64,000 nucleotides of DNA from Agromyces subbeticus DSM 16689 (GTDB lineage: Bacteria; Actinomycetota; Actinomycetes; Actinomycetales; Microbacteriaceae), in assembly GCF_000421565.1 (NCBI RefSeq), contig NZ_ATXG01000001.1:310001-374000 (forward strand), written 5' to 3'. The position numbers were made by a program, and so were the translations under genes. Shown here one piece after another: positions 37,339 through 46,404 of the stretch (positions within the stretch are counted from its first letter, which is position 1; every line of letters begins with the position of its first letter). The notes beneath the pieces were generated by a model. That model did no database searches. It had not been told where the DNA came from and saw only the letters and a list, made by a program, of their open reading frames with translations.

Positions 37339-38685
37339 ATGAGACGGAACAGACTGGCGGTCGCGGTTTCCGCGTTCGCGGTCGGGTCTGCACTGCTCCT
37401 CGCGGGTTGCTCCGCGGGCGGCGAGACCTCGGACGATACGCTGCGCGTCGCGATCTGGGGCGTCAACAGCGACATCGACTCGATCAAGGAAGCCGCGAAG
37501 GGCTTCGAGGAGGCCAACCCCGACGTCAAGATCAAGTTCGAGGTCGGCGACTGCGGGCCCGACTACGCCGCCTGCAAGAAGCTCATCGCGGGCAAGAACA
37601 TGCCCGACGTGCTCGTCGCGGGCAGCTGGAACTACTTCGCCATGGTGCGCGACGGTGTGCTGGCCGACCTGACGCCGACGCTCGACGAAGCGGGAGTGAC
37701 GACTGCGGACTTCACCCCGACCGTGATCGAGGCGCTCGAGACGAGCGACGGCGATCTCTACGGCCTGCCGATGGGATACAACACCCAGTCGCTCTTCTAC
37801 AACACCGACATGTTCGCGGCGGCCGGGCTCGCTGAGCCGCCGGCTGACGGGTCGTACACCTACGACGACCTGCGTGACTGGTCGAAGAAGCTCACGCTCG
37901 ATGCGAACGGCAACAACGCCGAGAGCGCGGAGTTCGACCCCGAGAACATCACGCAATGGGGCTACTACAACCGAGTCGCCCTCTCGAGCGAACCCGGCTA
38001 CGGCCCCGTGCTCTCCGCGTTCGGCGGTGGTGTGCTCACGGGCGAGGAGCGCAACGAGTGCTCGATCGACTCGCCCGAGAGCATCGAGGCGTTCCAGTAC
38101 CTGCAGGACCTGATGTGGACCGATCATTCGACGATCACTCCGCAGCTCGAGCAGGAGGAGCCCGGGTACCTGCGGTGGGTGAAGGGTCAAGTGGCCATGC
38201 AGCAGGGCTCGCACGAGCAGGTGAACATCGTCGCCGAGCAGAACCCCGAGTTGAACTACAACATGGCGGCGCTGCCGGCAGGCCCGGCCGGCAACGCGAC
38301 GCTCCTCCAGATTCACATCTGGGGCGTCTACGCGGGATCCGACAAGCAGGATGTCGCGTCGCAGTTCGCGACCTACATGGCGACCGAGGGTTCCGGCAAG
38401 CAGATGGGCCTGATCCCGGCCTACCAGGACCGCGCGCTCGGCGAGGACTTCGCCCTCGCTCCGGGTGAGCCGTCGAACGTGGTCGCGGCGCAGATCGATC
38501 CGGCATCCTGGCCGCTCACGACCGTCAACGTCGACCCGTCGAACCTCTGGGCCTCGGTCTCGGGGCAAGACGGCTTCGCCCCTGCCATGGAAGACCTGAT
38601 CAGCGACCGCAAGTCGGCCGAAGAGGCGTTCGGTGGAATCTGCGAGAGCAAGATCGACCCGATCATCGAGGCGTCGCAGCAATGA
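37339..38685 (+). CDS. CUT1 ABC transporter sugar-binding lipoprotein
   Basis: A 448-residue binding protein with lipobox LAGC (Cys24). The mature part has the family 1 solute-binding fold: LRVAIWGVNSDIDSIKEAAKGFE in pieces, MPDVLVAGSWNYFAM, and YGLPMGYNTQSLFYNTDMF. Two Cys pairs (DCGPDYAACKK and the late ICESK with NECSID) might form disulfides outside the cell. It is the first gene after the CCACGTGG operator region and its stop overlaps the permease start (ATGA). The cargo is unknown. The galactose-type enzymes in the operon suggest a galactoside. Confidence 0.88.
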   Translation: MRRNRLAVAVSAFAVGSALLLAGCSAGGETSDDTLRVAIWGVNSDIDSIKEAAKGFEEANPDVKIKFEVGDCGPDYAACKKLIAGKNMPDVLVAGSWNYFAMVRDGVLADLTPTLDEAGVTTADFTPTVIEALETSDGDLYGLPMGYNTQSLFYNTDMFAAAGLAEPPADGSYTYDDLRDWSKKLTLDANGNNAESAEFDPENITQWGYYNRVALSSEPGYGPVLSAFGGGVLTGEERNECSIDSPESIEAFQYLQDLMWTDHSTITPQLEQEEPGYLRWVKGQVAMQQGSHEQVNIVAEQNPELNYNMAALPAGPAGNATLLQIHIWGVYAGSDKQDVASQFATYMATEGSGKQMGLIPAYQDRALGEDFALAPGEPSNVVAAQIDPASWPLTTVNVDPSNLWASVSGQDGFAPAMEDLISDRKSAEEAFGGICESKIDPIIEASQQ

Positions 38686-39722
38686 CCGCGGGGAGTAGCC
38701 GAGTGGGGCGCACGAGCGTGAACGGACGACGGCCCCGCTGGAGTCCGCTGCGGCGACGCGAAGCGCTCACCGCCTTCGTGTTCGTGGCGCCGGTCGTCAT
38801 CGGGCTCGTGCTCTTCATGGCTGTGCCGCTCGTCGCCTCGCTCGGCTACTCCTTCACGCACTGGAACCTCATCGCCCCCGCTCCGACCTTCGTCGGGCTC
38901 GACAACTGGTTCGCGCTCTTCGAGGATCCGCGCATCGGCGTCGTGATCTGGAACACGGTGAAGTTCATCCTGTTCGGCACGACGAGCTTCCTGTTCTTCT
39001 CGCTCATCGCAGCGCTGCTCACCTTCACCCCGCGACGCTTCGTCGGCCTCTACCGTGCGGCGCTGTTCCTGCCCTACGTGCTCTCGCAGATCGCGGTCGG
39101 CATCGTATGGCGATGGATGTTCAACTCGCAGACCGGCCCGGTCACCCTCGGCGTCGAGCTGTTCGGCATCCCGAGCCCCGACTGGCTGCTCGATCCTGCG
39201 ACCGCCATGATCTCGATCGCACTCGTCACGACGTGGCAGGGCATCGGCTACGGCATGACGCTCTACATCGCTGCGTTGAACGGCGTGCCCGAGACGCTGA
39301 TGGAGGCAGCGCGCATCGACGGCGCTGGGCCGATCCGGCGGTTCTGGAGCATCATCCTGCCGCTGATCTCACCCACGGTCTTCTTCCTCGTCGTGACCTC
39401 GATCATCGGCGCCCTGCAACTCTTCGACCCGGTCGTCGCGATGACGTCCGCGAGTTCTGCCGTCGGGGCAGCCGGTGGACCCGACAACTCGACCCGCACG
39501 ATCGTGCTCTACATGTACAACCAGATGTTCAACCTCAACGAACAGATCTCGGGCATCGGGTACGCCGCGGCGATCGCCTGGATGCTGGCACTCCTCACCT
39601 TCGCGATCACCGCGATCCAGTTCCTGCTCGGCCGGCGATTCGTGTACTACGAAGGACTCGCACCGAGCGCACGAACGCGTCGTCGTGATCGAACGAGCAC
39701 GAAACGGAAGGCAGGCGCATGA
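38682..39722 (+). CDS. CUT1 ABC transporter permease (MalF/UgpA type)
   Basis: A 346-residue membrane protein with six predicted helices. The first lies at about residues 28-50 (TAFVFVAPVVIGLVLFMAVP). The coupling motif is MEAARIDGAGPIRRFWSIILPL. The C terminus is a basic cytosolic tail. Both ends overlap neighbours by ATGA. It pairs with the following permease, and the ATPase must be supplied from elsewhere in the genome. Confidence 0.9.
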   Translation: MTAGSSRVGRTSVNGRRPRWSPLRRREALTAFVFVAPVVIGLVLFMAVPLVASLGYSFTHWNLIAPAPTFVGLDNWFALFEDPRIGVVIWNTVKFILFGTTSFLFFSLIAALLTFTPRRFVGLYRAALFLPYVLSQIAVGIVWRWMFNSQTGPVTLGVELFGIPSPDWLLDPATAMISIALVTTWQGIGYGMTLYIAALNGVPETLMEAARIDGAGPIRRFWSIILPLISPTVFFLVVTSIIGALQLFDPVVAMTSASSAVGAAGGPDNSTRTIVLYMYNQMFNLNEQISGIGYAAAIAWMLALLTFAITAIQFLLGRRFVYYEGLAPSARTRRRDRTSTKRKAGA

Positions 39723-40612
39723 CCGCCGTCGAAGCCGCACCCAGAACCGCAGAACCTGTTCTCGCCAGAGGGGAACGAGGAGGATCGACCTCGAAGCGCG
39801 CCCGCGGTGCCCTGTATCACGCCGTGATGATCGTGATCGTGCTGAGCTACATCTTCCCGGTGGTCTGGGCCGCCTCGATGTCGTTGCGCACGAACGAGCA
39901 CATGTTCGACGCGGACCAGTTGATCCCCAACCCGATCACGTTCGAGCACTACACGAACCTCTTCACGATCCTCCCGGACTTCTGGCGCTATTTCGGCAAC
40001 ACCGCCGTCATCGTGATCGCGGGTACGGCCGGCACGCTCGTCTCGAGCGCGCTCGCCGGCTATGCGCTCGCCCGGTTCCGGTTTCCGGGCCGGGGGATCC
40101 TGCTCTCGGTGCTGCTGCTGACGCTCATGGTGCCCGGTCAGGTCACCTTGATTCCGCAGTACGTGGTCTTCCGAGAGCTCGGCTGGATCGACACTCCACT
40201 GCCGATCATCGTTCCGCTGCTGTTCGGCACCGCGATCGCCACGTTCTTCTTCCGCCAGTTCTACCTCACGCTCCCGCGCGAGCTCGAGGACGCGGCATCC
40301 GTCGACGGCGCCGGCGCGTTCCGCACCTATTTCCGCGTCATCGTGCCGCTGTCGGGCCCGGCGTTCCTGGCCGTCGGACTGCTCACCTTCGTGCAGCTCT
40401 GGAACAGCTTCTACGTGAACTCGATCTACCTCTCGTCGCAGGACAGCTGGGTCGTCACGCAAGCGCTCCAGTCGCTCGTCGGCCGCTACAACAGCCAGTA
40501 CGGCGAGATCATGGCCGGCGTCACGCTCGTCTCTCTGCCGGTGATCGTGCTCTACCTCATCTTCCAGCGCTGGATCATCCGCGGCATCGCCACCAGCGGT
40601 CTCGCCAACTGA
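39719..40612 (+). CDS. CUT1 ABC transporter permease (MalG/UgpE type)
   Basis: A 297-residue membrane protein. A short basic cytosolic tail is followed by six predicted helices, the first at HAVMIVIVLSYIFPVVWAAS. The coupling motif is LEDAASVDGAGAFRTYFRVIVPL. The C terminus is FQRWIIRGIATSGLAN, the usual end of MalG-like subunits. The ATG overlaps the previous stop (ATGA). The GH39 gene starts 29 bases later. Confidence 0.9.
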   Translation: MTAVEAAPRTAEPVLARGERGGSTSKRARGALYHAVMIVIVLSYIFPVVWAASMSLRTNEHMFDADQLIPNPITFEHYTNLFTILPDFWRYFGNTAVIVIAGTAGTLVSSALAGYALARFRFPGRGILLSVLLLTLMVPGQVTLIPQYVVFRELGWIDTPLPIIVPLLFGTAIATFFFRQFYLTLPRELEDAASVDGAGAFRTYFRVIVPLSGPAFLAVGLLTFVQLWNSFYVNSIYLSSQDSWVVTQALQSLVGRYNSQYGEIMAGVTLVSLPVIVLYLIFQRWIIRGIATSGLAN

Positions 40613-40641
40613 CGTTCCCCTTCCGACCGAAAGGCCACAGC

Positions 40642-42285
40642 ATGAAGCCCGTTCCCACGACCGCGACGGTCAGCATCGATTTCGATCGACTCGCCGACCA
40701 CCCGGTCTCGCACGATCGGATCGCACTGTTCAACTCGGGTCTCGTGACGGCGGCCACGTACGACCGCGACCGCGAGTTCTTCAGCCGCACGAAGCCCGAG
40801 CATCTCCGCATCGATCTCGGCTGGGGCGCCGAGTGGATGCCCTGGACCCGCGAGGTCGTCACCGTCGACGCTGACGGATCGCGCAGGTTCGACTTCACCG
40901 AGACGGACGAGATCGCGCGGTTCCTCAACGAGGAGGGCGTCCGCCCTTACTGGGCGTACTCGTACGTGCCGGAGGCCGCTCGGCCGGCCGGCGCCGACTG
41001 GCGCACCATGGCGCCCGACGACGCCGTCTGGGTCGACACGATCCGCGAATACGTCGCCGGGGCCCGCGAGCGCGGGGTCGAGATCGGCTACCACGAGGTG
41101 TACAACGAACCCGACCTCCGTGACGAACGCACCGGGGAGCCCGTCTTCTACGCGGGCACGCTCGACGACTACCTGCAGCTCTACCGGGTCACCTCGAAGG
41201 CGATCCGCGAGGCGGACCCGACCGCCCGAATCGGCGGGCCCGCGCTCGCGTCGGTGAATGCGAATGCCGACTGGCTCCGGGCGTTTCTCACGGTGGTCGC
41301 CGACGAGTCGTTGCCGCTCGACTTCCTCTCGTTCCACCACTACGGCACCTATGGCATCCGCCCGGTGATCGAGACCGTCGTCGGCATCCTCGCCGAGTGC
41401 CCGCAATTCGCCGAGGTGGAACTGCACCTGAACGAGTACAACTCCTTCGTCATCGACTATCCGCGAGGCGGGCTCCAAGACGGTCACCTGCTCGCGGGCG
41501 CGTTCGCCGCCGATGTCGAGCTGTTCCTCGCGACACCCTCGCTGACTCGGGTGAGCTGGGCGCAGTTCCTCGACAGCGGCAACGACAACTACTCGGGAAT
41601 GGTCGACATCGAGGGCCGAGCGAAGCCGCTCTTCCTGGCGTACGAGTTCTTCCAGCGGATGCCAGTGGAGCGCAACCTCGTGACGGTCGACGGGCCCGAC
41701 GGGGTGGGTGCGATCGCATCGAGCGACGGCGACCGGCGATCGGTGCTGCTCTGGAATCGTTCGAGCGGCGACCTCGACGTCACCCTCGCTACGAGCAGCG
41801 CGGATGCCGCGCCTCGCGCCGTCATCCTCGACGGCCGCGACGACACCGGAGAGCATGCGCTCGCCGCGGCTCGGGTCGGCAACGATGGCATTTCTTGGTC
41901 GGTCCCGCTCGCGCGGGGTGCGACGGCCATGATCCGGTGGGGTGCCGACGCGCCCGCGAACGACGGCCGGCGACGGGTGCTGCGCTCACGCGCAGCGATC
42001 TCCGATCGATCGAGCGACGCGTGGGTCGATGTCGATGAGCGCTCGGCGACCATCCGGTTCGGCACCGCTTCCGAGCCCGCGGCGGTGCTCCGGGCCGGCA
42101 TCGATCTCGTCGGGGCGGCGTCACCCGTCGTGTCGAGCGAGGTGCGCCTGGCCGATGGAACGCCCGCCGCGGGCGACGTGACCGTCGAGCTCAGCCGGAG
42201 CGGCGAGGTGCAGACCCTGTGGGCGACCCTGAGCGGGGCACCCGCCAACGCCTTCGCCACGGTTCGCATCTCGCTCGAGGCGTGA
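40642..42285 (+). CDS. GH39 family glycoside hydrolase
   Basis: A 547-residue cytosolic glycosidase. The clan GH-A barrel shows the acid/base Glu at E156 in HEVYNEPDL and the nucleophile Glu at E265 in ELHLNEYNS, both in the GH39 sequence context. SFHHYGTYG and a C-terminal beta-sandwich also fit. GH39 members are beta-xylosidases, alpha-L-iduronidases or related enzymes. The substrate here is not certain, but the GH2 and galactonate genes next to it hint at a galactose-containing oligosaccharide. GAAAGG precedes the ATG at 40642. The downstream GH2 gene begins almost directly after it. Confidence 0.8.
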   Translation: MKPVPTTATVSIDFDRLADHPVSHDRIALFNSGLVTAATYDRDREFFSRTKPEHLRIDLGWGAEWMPWTREVVTVDADGSRRFDFTETDEIARFLNEEGVRPYWAYSYVPEAARPAGADWRTMAPDDAVWVDTIREYVAGARERGVEIGYHEVYNEPDLRDERTGEPVFYAGTLDDYLQLYRVTSKAIREADPTARIGGPALASVNANADWLRAFLTVVADESLPLDFLSFHHYGTYGIRPVIETVVGILAECPQFAEVELHLNEYNSFVIDYPRGGLQDGHLLAGAFAADVELFLATPSLTRVSWAQFLDSGNDNYSGMVDIEGRAKPLFLAYEFFQRMPVERNLVTVDGPDGVGAIASSDGDRRSVLLWNRSSGDLDVTLATSSADAAPRAVILDGRDDTGEHALAAARVGNDGISWSVPLARGATAMIRWGADAPANDGRRRVLRSRAAISDRSSDAWVDVDERSATIRFGTASEPAAVLRAGIDLVGAASPVVSSEVRLADGTPAAGDVTVELSRSGEVQTLWATLSGAPANAFATVRISLEA

Positions 42286-42353
42286 ACGTGCACGAGACCG
42301 ACCTCCGGATGCGCCGGGCTCCGATCCTCTCCGACCATCGAACAGGGAATTCC

Positions 42354-44132
42354 ATGCACCACGACTCCACCATCGACACGACATCGCTTCATCCCAGGCC
42401 GCAGTTCGCGCGCGACCGGTGGATCGACCTCAACGGGCGATGGGATGTCGCTTTCGGCGAGGAGCCGGGTGCGCGATTCATCATGGGGCTGACGGCAGTC
42501 GCGCCGTCGGACCGCACGATCGAAGTGCCCTTCCCGCCGGAATCGGAACGCTCGGGAATCGGCGAAGACGGCCACACGGTCATCTGGTACCGCCGCGAAT
42601 GGGATGCCGCGCGCCCGGCCCCGGGCAAACGGGTGCTGCTGCACTTCGAGGGCGTCGACCACGAAGCGGATGTCTGGATCAACGGCGTGCACGTCACGTC
42701 CCACGTCGGCGGACAGACCGGGTTCCACGTCGATATCACGGACGCGCTCGCCGACGCCGGGCGCCAGGTGATCGCCGTGCGGGCGATCGACAGCACCTCG
42801 CTCGAGCAGCCGCGGGGCAAGCAGGACTGGGAGCCGGAGCCGCACGTCATCTGGTACCGGCGCACGAGCGGCATCTGGCGGCCGGTCTGGGCGGAGGTCG
42901 TCGACGCCGTGCACGTCGAATCAATCGCGTGGATACCCGGCGAGTTGCCCGGAGCGCTCTCGTTCGACGCCCGGATCGTGGGAGCCGATCGAGCAGCGGC
43001 GGCCGAACTCGAGCTGGCCTTCGACGTTCCGGGCGGTGAACGGTTCCGCGTCGCGTGCTCGGTCGTCGATGGCCGAGCCGCCGGCGCCATCACTCTCAGC
43101 GACCCACGGCTCGACGCCGAACCCGACCGACTGCGCTGGTCGCCGGAACGGCCCACCCTCATCGACGTCGACGTGGTGCTTCGCACAGACGGGGTCGTCA
43201 CCGACGAGGTTCGGTCGTACGTGGGACTGCGAACGGTCGCCACCGACGACCACGCGTTCCTGTTGAACGGGCGGCCCTACTTTCTGCGCCTCGTGCTCGA
43301 GCAGGCCTATTGGCCCGAGTCGCATCTGGCTGCGCCATCCGACGACGCGATCCGACGAGAGGTCGAGCTCATCAAGGCCCTCGGCTTCAACGGCCTTCGG
43401 ATGCATCAGGTGACCCCCGACCCCCGATTCCTGTACTGGTGCGACCGGCTCGGCCTGCTCGTCTGGGAGGACGCCGCCGCAGCGTACCGATACTCGGAGC
43501 GCGCCCTGAGTCGAACGACGACGGAGTGGATGGAGATCGTGCATCGCGACCGCAGTCACCCCAGTGTCGTCGCGTGGGTCGCTTTCAACGAGAGCTGGGG
43601 CGTGCCCGACCTCGACTCGAGCCAGACCCAGCGCCATGCGGTCACCGCGCTCTACCACCTCATCAAGGCGCTCGATCCTTCACGTCCGGTCATCGGCAAC
43701 GACGGCTGGGAGTTCGTGGCGGGCGACCTCCTCGGCATCCACGACTACACGCAGGACCCGGCGGTGCTCGCCGAGCGCTACGGCAGCCGAGCCGCGACGA
43801 ACGACACCATCGCCGTCGGCCGGCCGGGTGGCCGACGGCTCGCCGTGGCTGGTTCGGCGGCTCAGCACCTGCCGGTCGTGCTCTCCGAGTTCGGCGGCGC
43901 CACGCTGAGCGCCGAGCAGAGCTGGGAAGGCTACGGCTCGGTCGGTGACAGTGAGGCCCTGCTCGAACGGATCGCCGGACTGATCGGCGCGCTCAACGCC
44001 GACGGCCTTGCGGGGTACTGCTACACCCAGCTGACCGACACGGTGCAGGAGGCGAACGGCATCCTCACCGAGGATCGCACGCCGAAGGTGGATGTCGAGG
44101 CGTTCAGCAACATCCTGCGGGGAACCGCGTAA
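42354..44132 (+). CDS. GH2 family glycoside hydrolase (beta-galactosidase/beta-glucuronidase type)
   Basis: A 592-residue cytosolic enzyme. The order is a GH2 sugar-binding jelly roll (about 10-180, starting HPRPQFARDRWIDLNGRWDVAF in pieces), an immunoglobulin-like domain (about 185-300) and a TIM barrel (about 305-592). The acid/base is E413 in WVAFNESWGVPD and the nucleophile is E512 in VLSEFGGATL. It is shorter than LacZ (about 1,000 residues) and closer in size to beta-glucuronidase-type members. ATG at 42354 follows AGGGA. A GTG at 42282 overlapping the GH39 stop is an alternative that adds 24 residues. The next genes make galactonate-pathway enzymes, so release of galactose is plausible. 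Confidence 0.85.
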   Translation: MHHDSTIDTTSLHPRPQFARDRWIDLNGRWDVAFGEEPGARFIMGLTAVAPSDRTIEVPFPPESERSGIGEDGHTVIWYRREWDAARPAPGKRVLLHFEGVDHEADVWINGVHVTSHVGGQTGFHVDITDALADAGRQVIAVRAIDSTSLEQPRGKQDWEPEPHVIWYRRTSGIWRPVWAEVVDAVHVESIAWIPGELPGALSFDARIVGADRAAAAELELAFDVPGGERFRVACSVVDGRAAGAITLSDPRLDAEPDRLRWSPERPTLIDVDVVLRTDGVVTDEVRSYVGLRTVATDDHAFLLNGRPYFLRLVLEQAYWPESHLAAPSDDAIRREVELIKALGFNGLRMHQVTPDPRFLYWCDRLGLLVWEDAAAAYRYSERALSRTTTEWMEIVHRDRSHPSVVAWVAFNESWGVPDLDSSQTQRHAVTALYHLIKALDPSRPVIGNDGWEFVAGDLLGIHDYTQDPAVLAERYGSRAATNDTIAVGRPGGRRLAVAGSAAQHLPVVLSEFGGATLSAEQSWEGYGSVGDSEALLERIAGLIGALNADGLAGYCYTQLTDTVQEANGILTEDRTPKVDVEAFSNILRGTA

Positions 44133-44161
44133 CCCCGGCGAACCCGTGCCCGCGACATCCG

Positions 44162-44193
44162 CTCGACCGACTGCAGACTCGACCGACTGGAGA
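44162..44193 (+). repeat. Tandem 16-base repeat before the galactonate dehydratase gene
   Basis: CTCGACCGACTGCAGA and CTCGACCGACTGGAGA stand head to tail and differ at one base. The changed base in the second copy creates GGAG eight bases upstream of the ATG at 44201, so the duplication seems to provide the ribosome site. Confidence 0.7.
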
Positions 44194-44200
44194 ACTCACG

Positions 44201-45343
44201 ATGAAGATCGCACGCATGGAGACCTTCCAGGTTCCGCCGCGGTGGCTGCTGCTCCGCATCGAGACCGATGATGGCGTCGTAGGGTGGGGCGAACCCGTCG
44301 TGGAAGGTCGCGCCGGGGCGGTCGAAGCCGCCATCGGGGAGCTCGCCGACTACCTGATCGGTCGCGACCCGCTGCGCATCGAAGACCACTGGCAGGTGCT
44401 CACCAAGGGCGGCTTCTATCGCGGCGGACCGGTGCTCTCGAGTGCCGTCGCGGGCATCGACCAAGCGCTGTGGGACATCGCGGGCAAGGCTCGCTCGCTG
44501 CCGGTGTACGACCTGCTCGGCGGACCGGTGCGCGAGCGAGTGCGGATCTACGGCTGGATCGGCGGTGACCGGCCCGACGAGCTCGCCGACCACGCCCGCC
44601 GGCAGATCGACGGCGGGCTGACCGCCGTCAAGATGAACGGCTCAGGTGAACTCACCGCCATCGACACCCCCGCCCGCACCCGCGACATCGTGCAACGGGT
44701 CGAAGCGGTGCGCGTGGCGGTCGGCGACGATCACGACATCGCGCTCGACTTCCACGGACGGTTCACGCCGGCGATGTCCCGACGGGTGCTGCCCCTGCTC
44801 GAGCCGTACCTGCCGCTGTTCGTCGAGGAGCCGGTCGTTCCCGAACTCACGCGCGACATCGGCCGCATCGCGGCGTCGACGAGCATCCCGATCGCGCTCG
44901 GCGAGCGGCTGTTCTCCCGGTGGGACTTCCGCGACGCGCTGCAGGCCGGTATCGCGGTCGCACAGCCCGACCTGTCGCACGCCGGCGGCATCTCCGAGGT
45001 GCGCCGCATCGCCGCAGCCGCCGAGACCTACGGGGTCAGCGTGGCGCCGCACTGCCCGTTGGGGCCGATCTCGCTGGCGGCGAGCCTGCAGATCGACGTC
45101 GCCATTCCGAACTTCCTGATCCAGGAGCAGTCGCTCGGCATTCACTACAACGAGAGTTCGGATCTGCTCGACTATCTCGTCGACACGAGCGTGCTCGAAC
45201 TCCGAGACGGGCACATCGACCGGCCGACGGGGCCGGGGCTCGGCATCGAGGTCGATGAGGCGCTCGTACGCCGTGTGGCGAAGGAGCATCGTTGGAGGTC
45301 GCCGATCTGGCGGCATCCCGACGGTTCGTTGGCCGAGTGGTGA
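44201..45343 (+). CDS. dgoD: D-galactonate dehydratase
   Basis: A 380-residue enolase-superfamily enzyme that dehydrates D-galactonate to 2-keto-3-deoxygalactonate, part of the De Ley-Doudoroff route. The sequence follows the E. coli DgoD pattern closely from MKIARMETFQVPPRWLLLRIE in pieces to the C-terminal SPIWRHPDGSLAEW. Magnesium ligands fall at D183 (with H185 in DFHGR), E209 and E235, the same numbers as in the E. coli enzyme. The catalytic His is H284 in APHCPLGPI. It follows GH2 and is overlapped at its stop by the SDR gene (GTGA). No lactonase, KDGal kinase or KDPGal aldolase is adjacent. Confidence 0.93.
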   Translation: MKIARMETFQVPPRWLLLRIETDDGVVGWGEPVVEGRAGAVEAAIGELADYLIGRDPLRIEDHWQVLTKGGFYRGGPVLSSAVAGIDQALWDIAGKARSLPVYDLLGGPVRERVRIYGWIGGDRPDELADHARRQIDGGLTAVKMNGSGELTAIDTPARTRDIVQRVEAVRVAVGDDHDIALDFHGRFTPAMSRRVLPLLEPYLPLFVEEPVVPELTRDIGRIAASTSIPIALGERLFSRWDFRDALQAGIAVAQPDLSHAGGISEVRRIAAAAETYGVSVAPHCPLGPISLAASLQIDVAIPNFLIQEQSLGIHYNESSDLLDYLVDTSVLELRDGHIDRPTGPGLGIEVDEALVRRVAKEHRWRSPIWRHPDGSLAEW

Positions 45344-46155
45344 CCGTGGCGACCGTGACCGGCCCGGATCGCGACCCCGGCGCCGGACGGCTGGCCGGGC
45401 GGGTGCTCGCGGTCACCGGGGGAGCCCAGGGCATCGGCCGTGCGATCGCCGAGATTGCACTTCGGGAGGGTGCCAGGGTCGCCATCCTCGATCGAGACCG
45501 GATCCGTGGCGAGGCGGCCGCCGCGGAACTGCGCGACCACCCAGCCGTCGCACCGCCGGCCTTCATCGGGGTCGACGTCACCGACGAGGTGGCCGTTGAG
45601 CGCGCGTTCGGTGACGTCGCGCGCACATTCGGACCGGTGGACGCGCTCGTCAACAATGCCGGGAAGAACGCCGACTTCGACCCGGTGACCATGACCAGCG
45701 ACGAGTGGGACGACGTGTTCTCGCTCGACCTCAAGGCGGCGTGGCTCTGCTCGAAGTACGCGCTGCCGGCAATGATCGAGCGCGGGCACGGCTCGATCGT
45801 CAACATCGCCTCACTGCACGCGACGCTCACGATCGAGGGCATGTTTCCGTACGCCGCGGCGAAATCGGGTCTCGTCGGACTCACGCGGAGCCTCGCCCTC
45901 GAGGTGGGACCGAAGGGCATCAGGGTGAATGCCGTGAGTCCCGGCTACACACGCACGCCGCCGGTTCGCGAGGCGTTCTCGCGGCCGGGGATGTCGGCGA
46001 AGTACAACCGCATCTCCGACGCGCACGCGCTCCGACGCATCGCCGAGCCGGCCGAGGTCGCCGAGGTCGTGGTCTTCCTCGCGTCGGACGCGGCATCGTT
46101 CGTCACCGGTGCCAACTGGGCGGTCGACGGCGGTCTTGGGGCCCGTTTCGCGTGA
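45340..46155 (+). CDS. Short-chain dehydrogenase/reductase, possibly galactose dehydrogenase
   Basis: A 271-residue classical SDR. The cofactor motif is TGGAQGIG (from about residue 26), then DVTDEVAVERAF and NNAG. The catalytic triad is S158, Y171 and K175 (IASLHATL...YAAAK), and the end motif is ANWAVDGGLGARF. The GTG at 45340 overlaps the dgoD stop (GTGA). An earlier TTG at 45292 is less likely. Being locked to dgoD, it may oxidise galactose to galactonolactone. That substrate is inferred from context, and SDR sequences alone do not reveal it. It is the last gene of the operon. Confidence 0.87.
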   Translation: MTVATVTGPDRDPGAGRLAGRVLAVTGGAQGIGRAIAEIALREGARVAILDRDRIRGEAAAAELRDHPAVAPPAFIGVDVTDEVAVERAFGDVARTFGPVDALVNNAGKNADFDPVTMTSDEWDDVFSLDLKAAWLCSKYALPAMIERGHGSIVNIASLHATLTIEGMFPYAAAKSGLVGLTRSLALEVGPKGIRVNAVSPGYTRTPPVREAFSRPGMSAKYNRISDAHALRRIAEPAEVAEVVVFLASDAASFVTGANWAVDGGLGARFA

Positions 46156-46237
46156 ACTCCGCTCGGTCGCGCGGTGCATTCCGAGCGAAGCTCGTTGTTC
46201 CTCGGTTCACGGTCCCGGCTACGAGGAGTGCTCCTGC

Positions 46238-46369
46238 CTAGTGTTCGGGCCGTGCTCGCGTGCGGGGTTCGAAGCGGTCGATGATCGCCTGCACGGTCGC
46301 TTCGACGTATCCGCGTTCCAGCGGGGCCACGCCAGGAACGAAGAGCAGGGCGGCGACTCGCCGCTGCAT
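46238..46369 (-). pseudogene. Possible C-terminal gene remnant or small ORF (43 aa)
   Basis: The 249-base gap after the SDR gene holds a minus-strand frame from ATG 46369 to TAG 46238. Its product has an amphipathic helix GYVEATVQAIIDRFEPR that resembles the last helix of a regulator or enzyme rather than random sequence. No ribosome site or full domain is visible. I read it as the tail of a lost gene, with low certainty. Confidence 0.3.
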
Positions 46370-46404
46370 CGGGGGCGCCCGGTGACGTGTCGCGGACGAG
46401 CGCT

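Noticed and set aside
42282..42353. GTG at 42282, overlapping the GH39 stop, as start of the GH2 gene.
   Set aside because: It would add 24 poorly conserved residues before the usual GH2 start. The ATG at 42354 has an AGGGA ribosome site at good distance. The alternative is kept only as a note.
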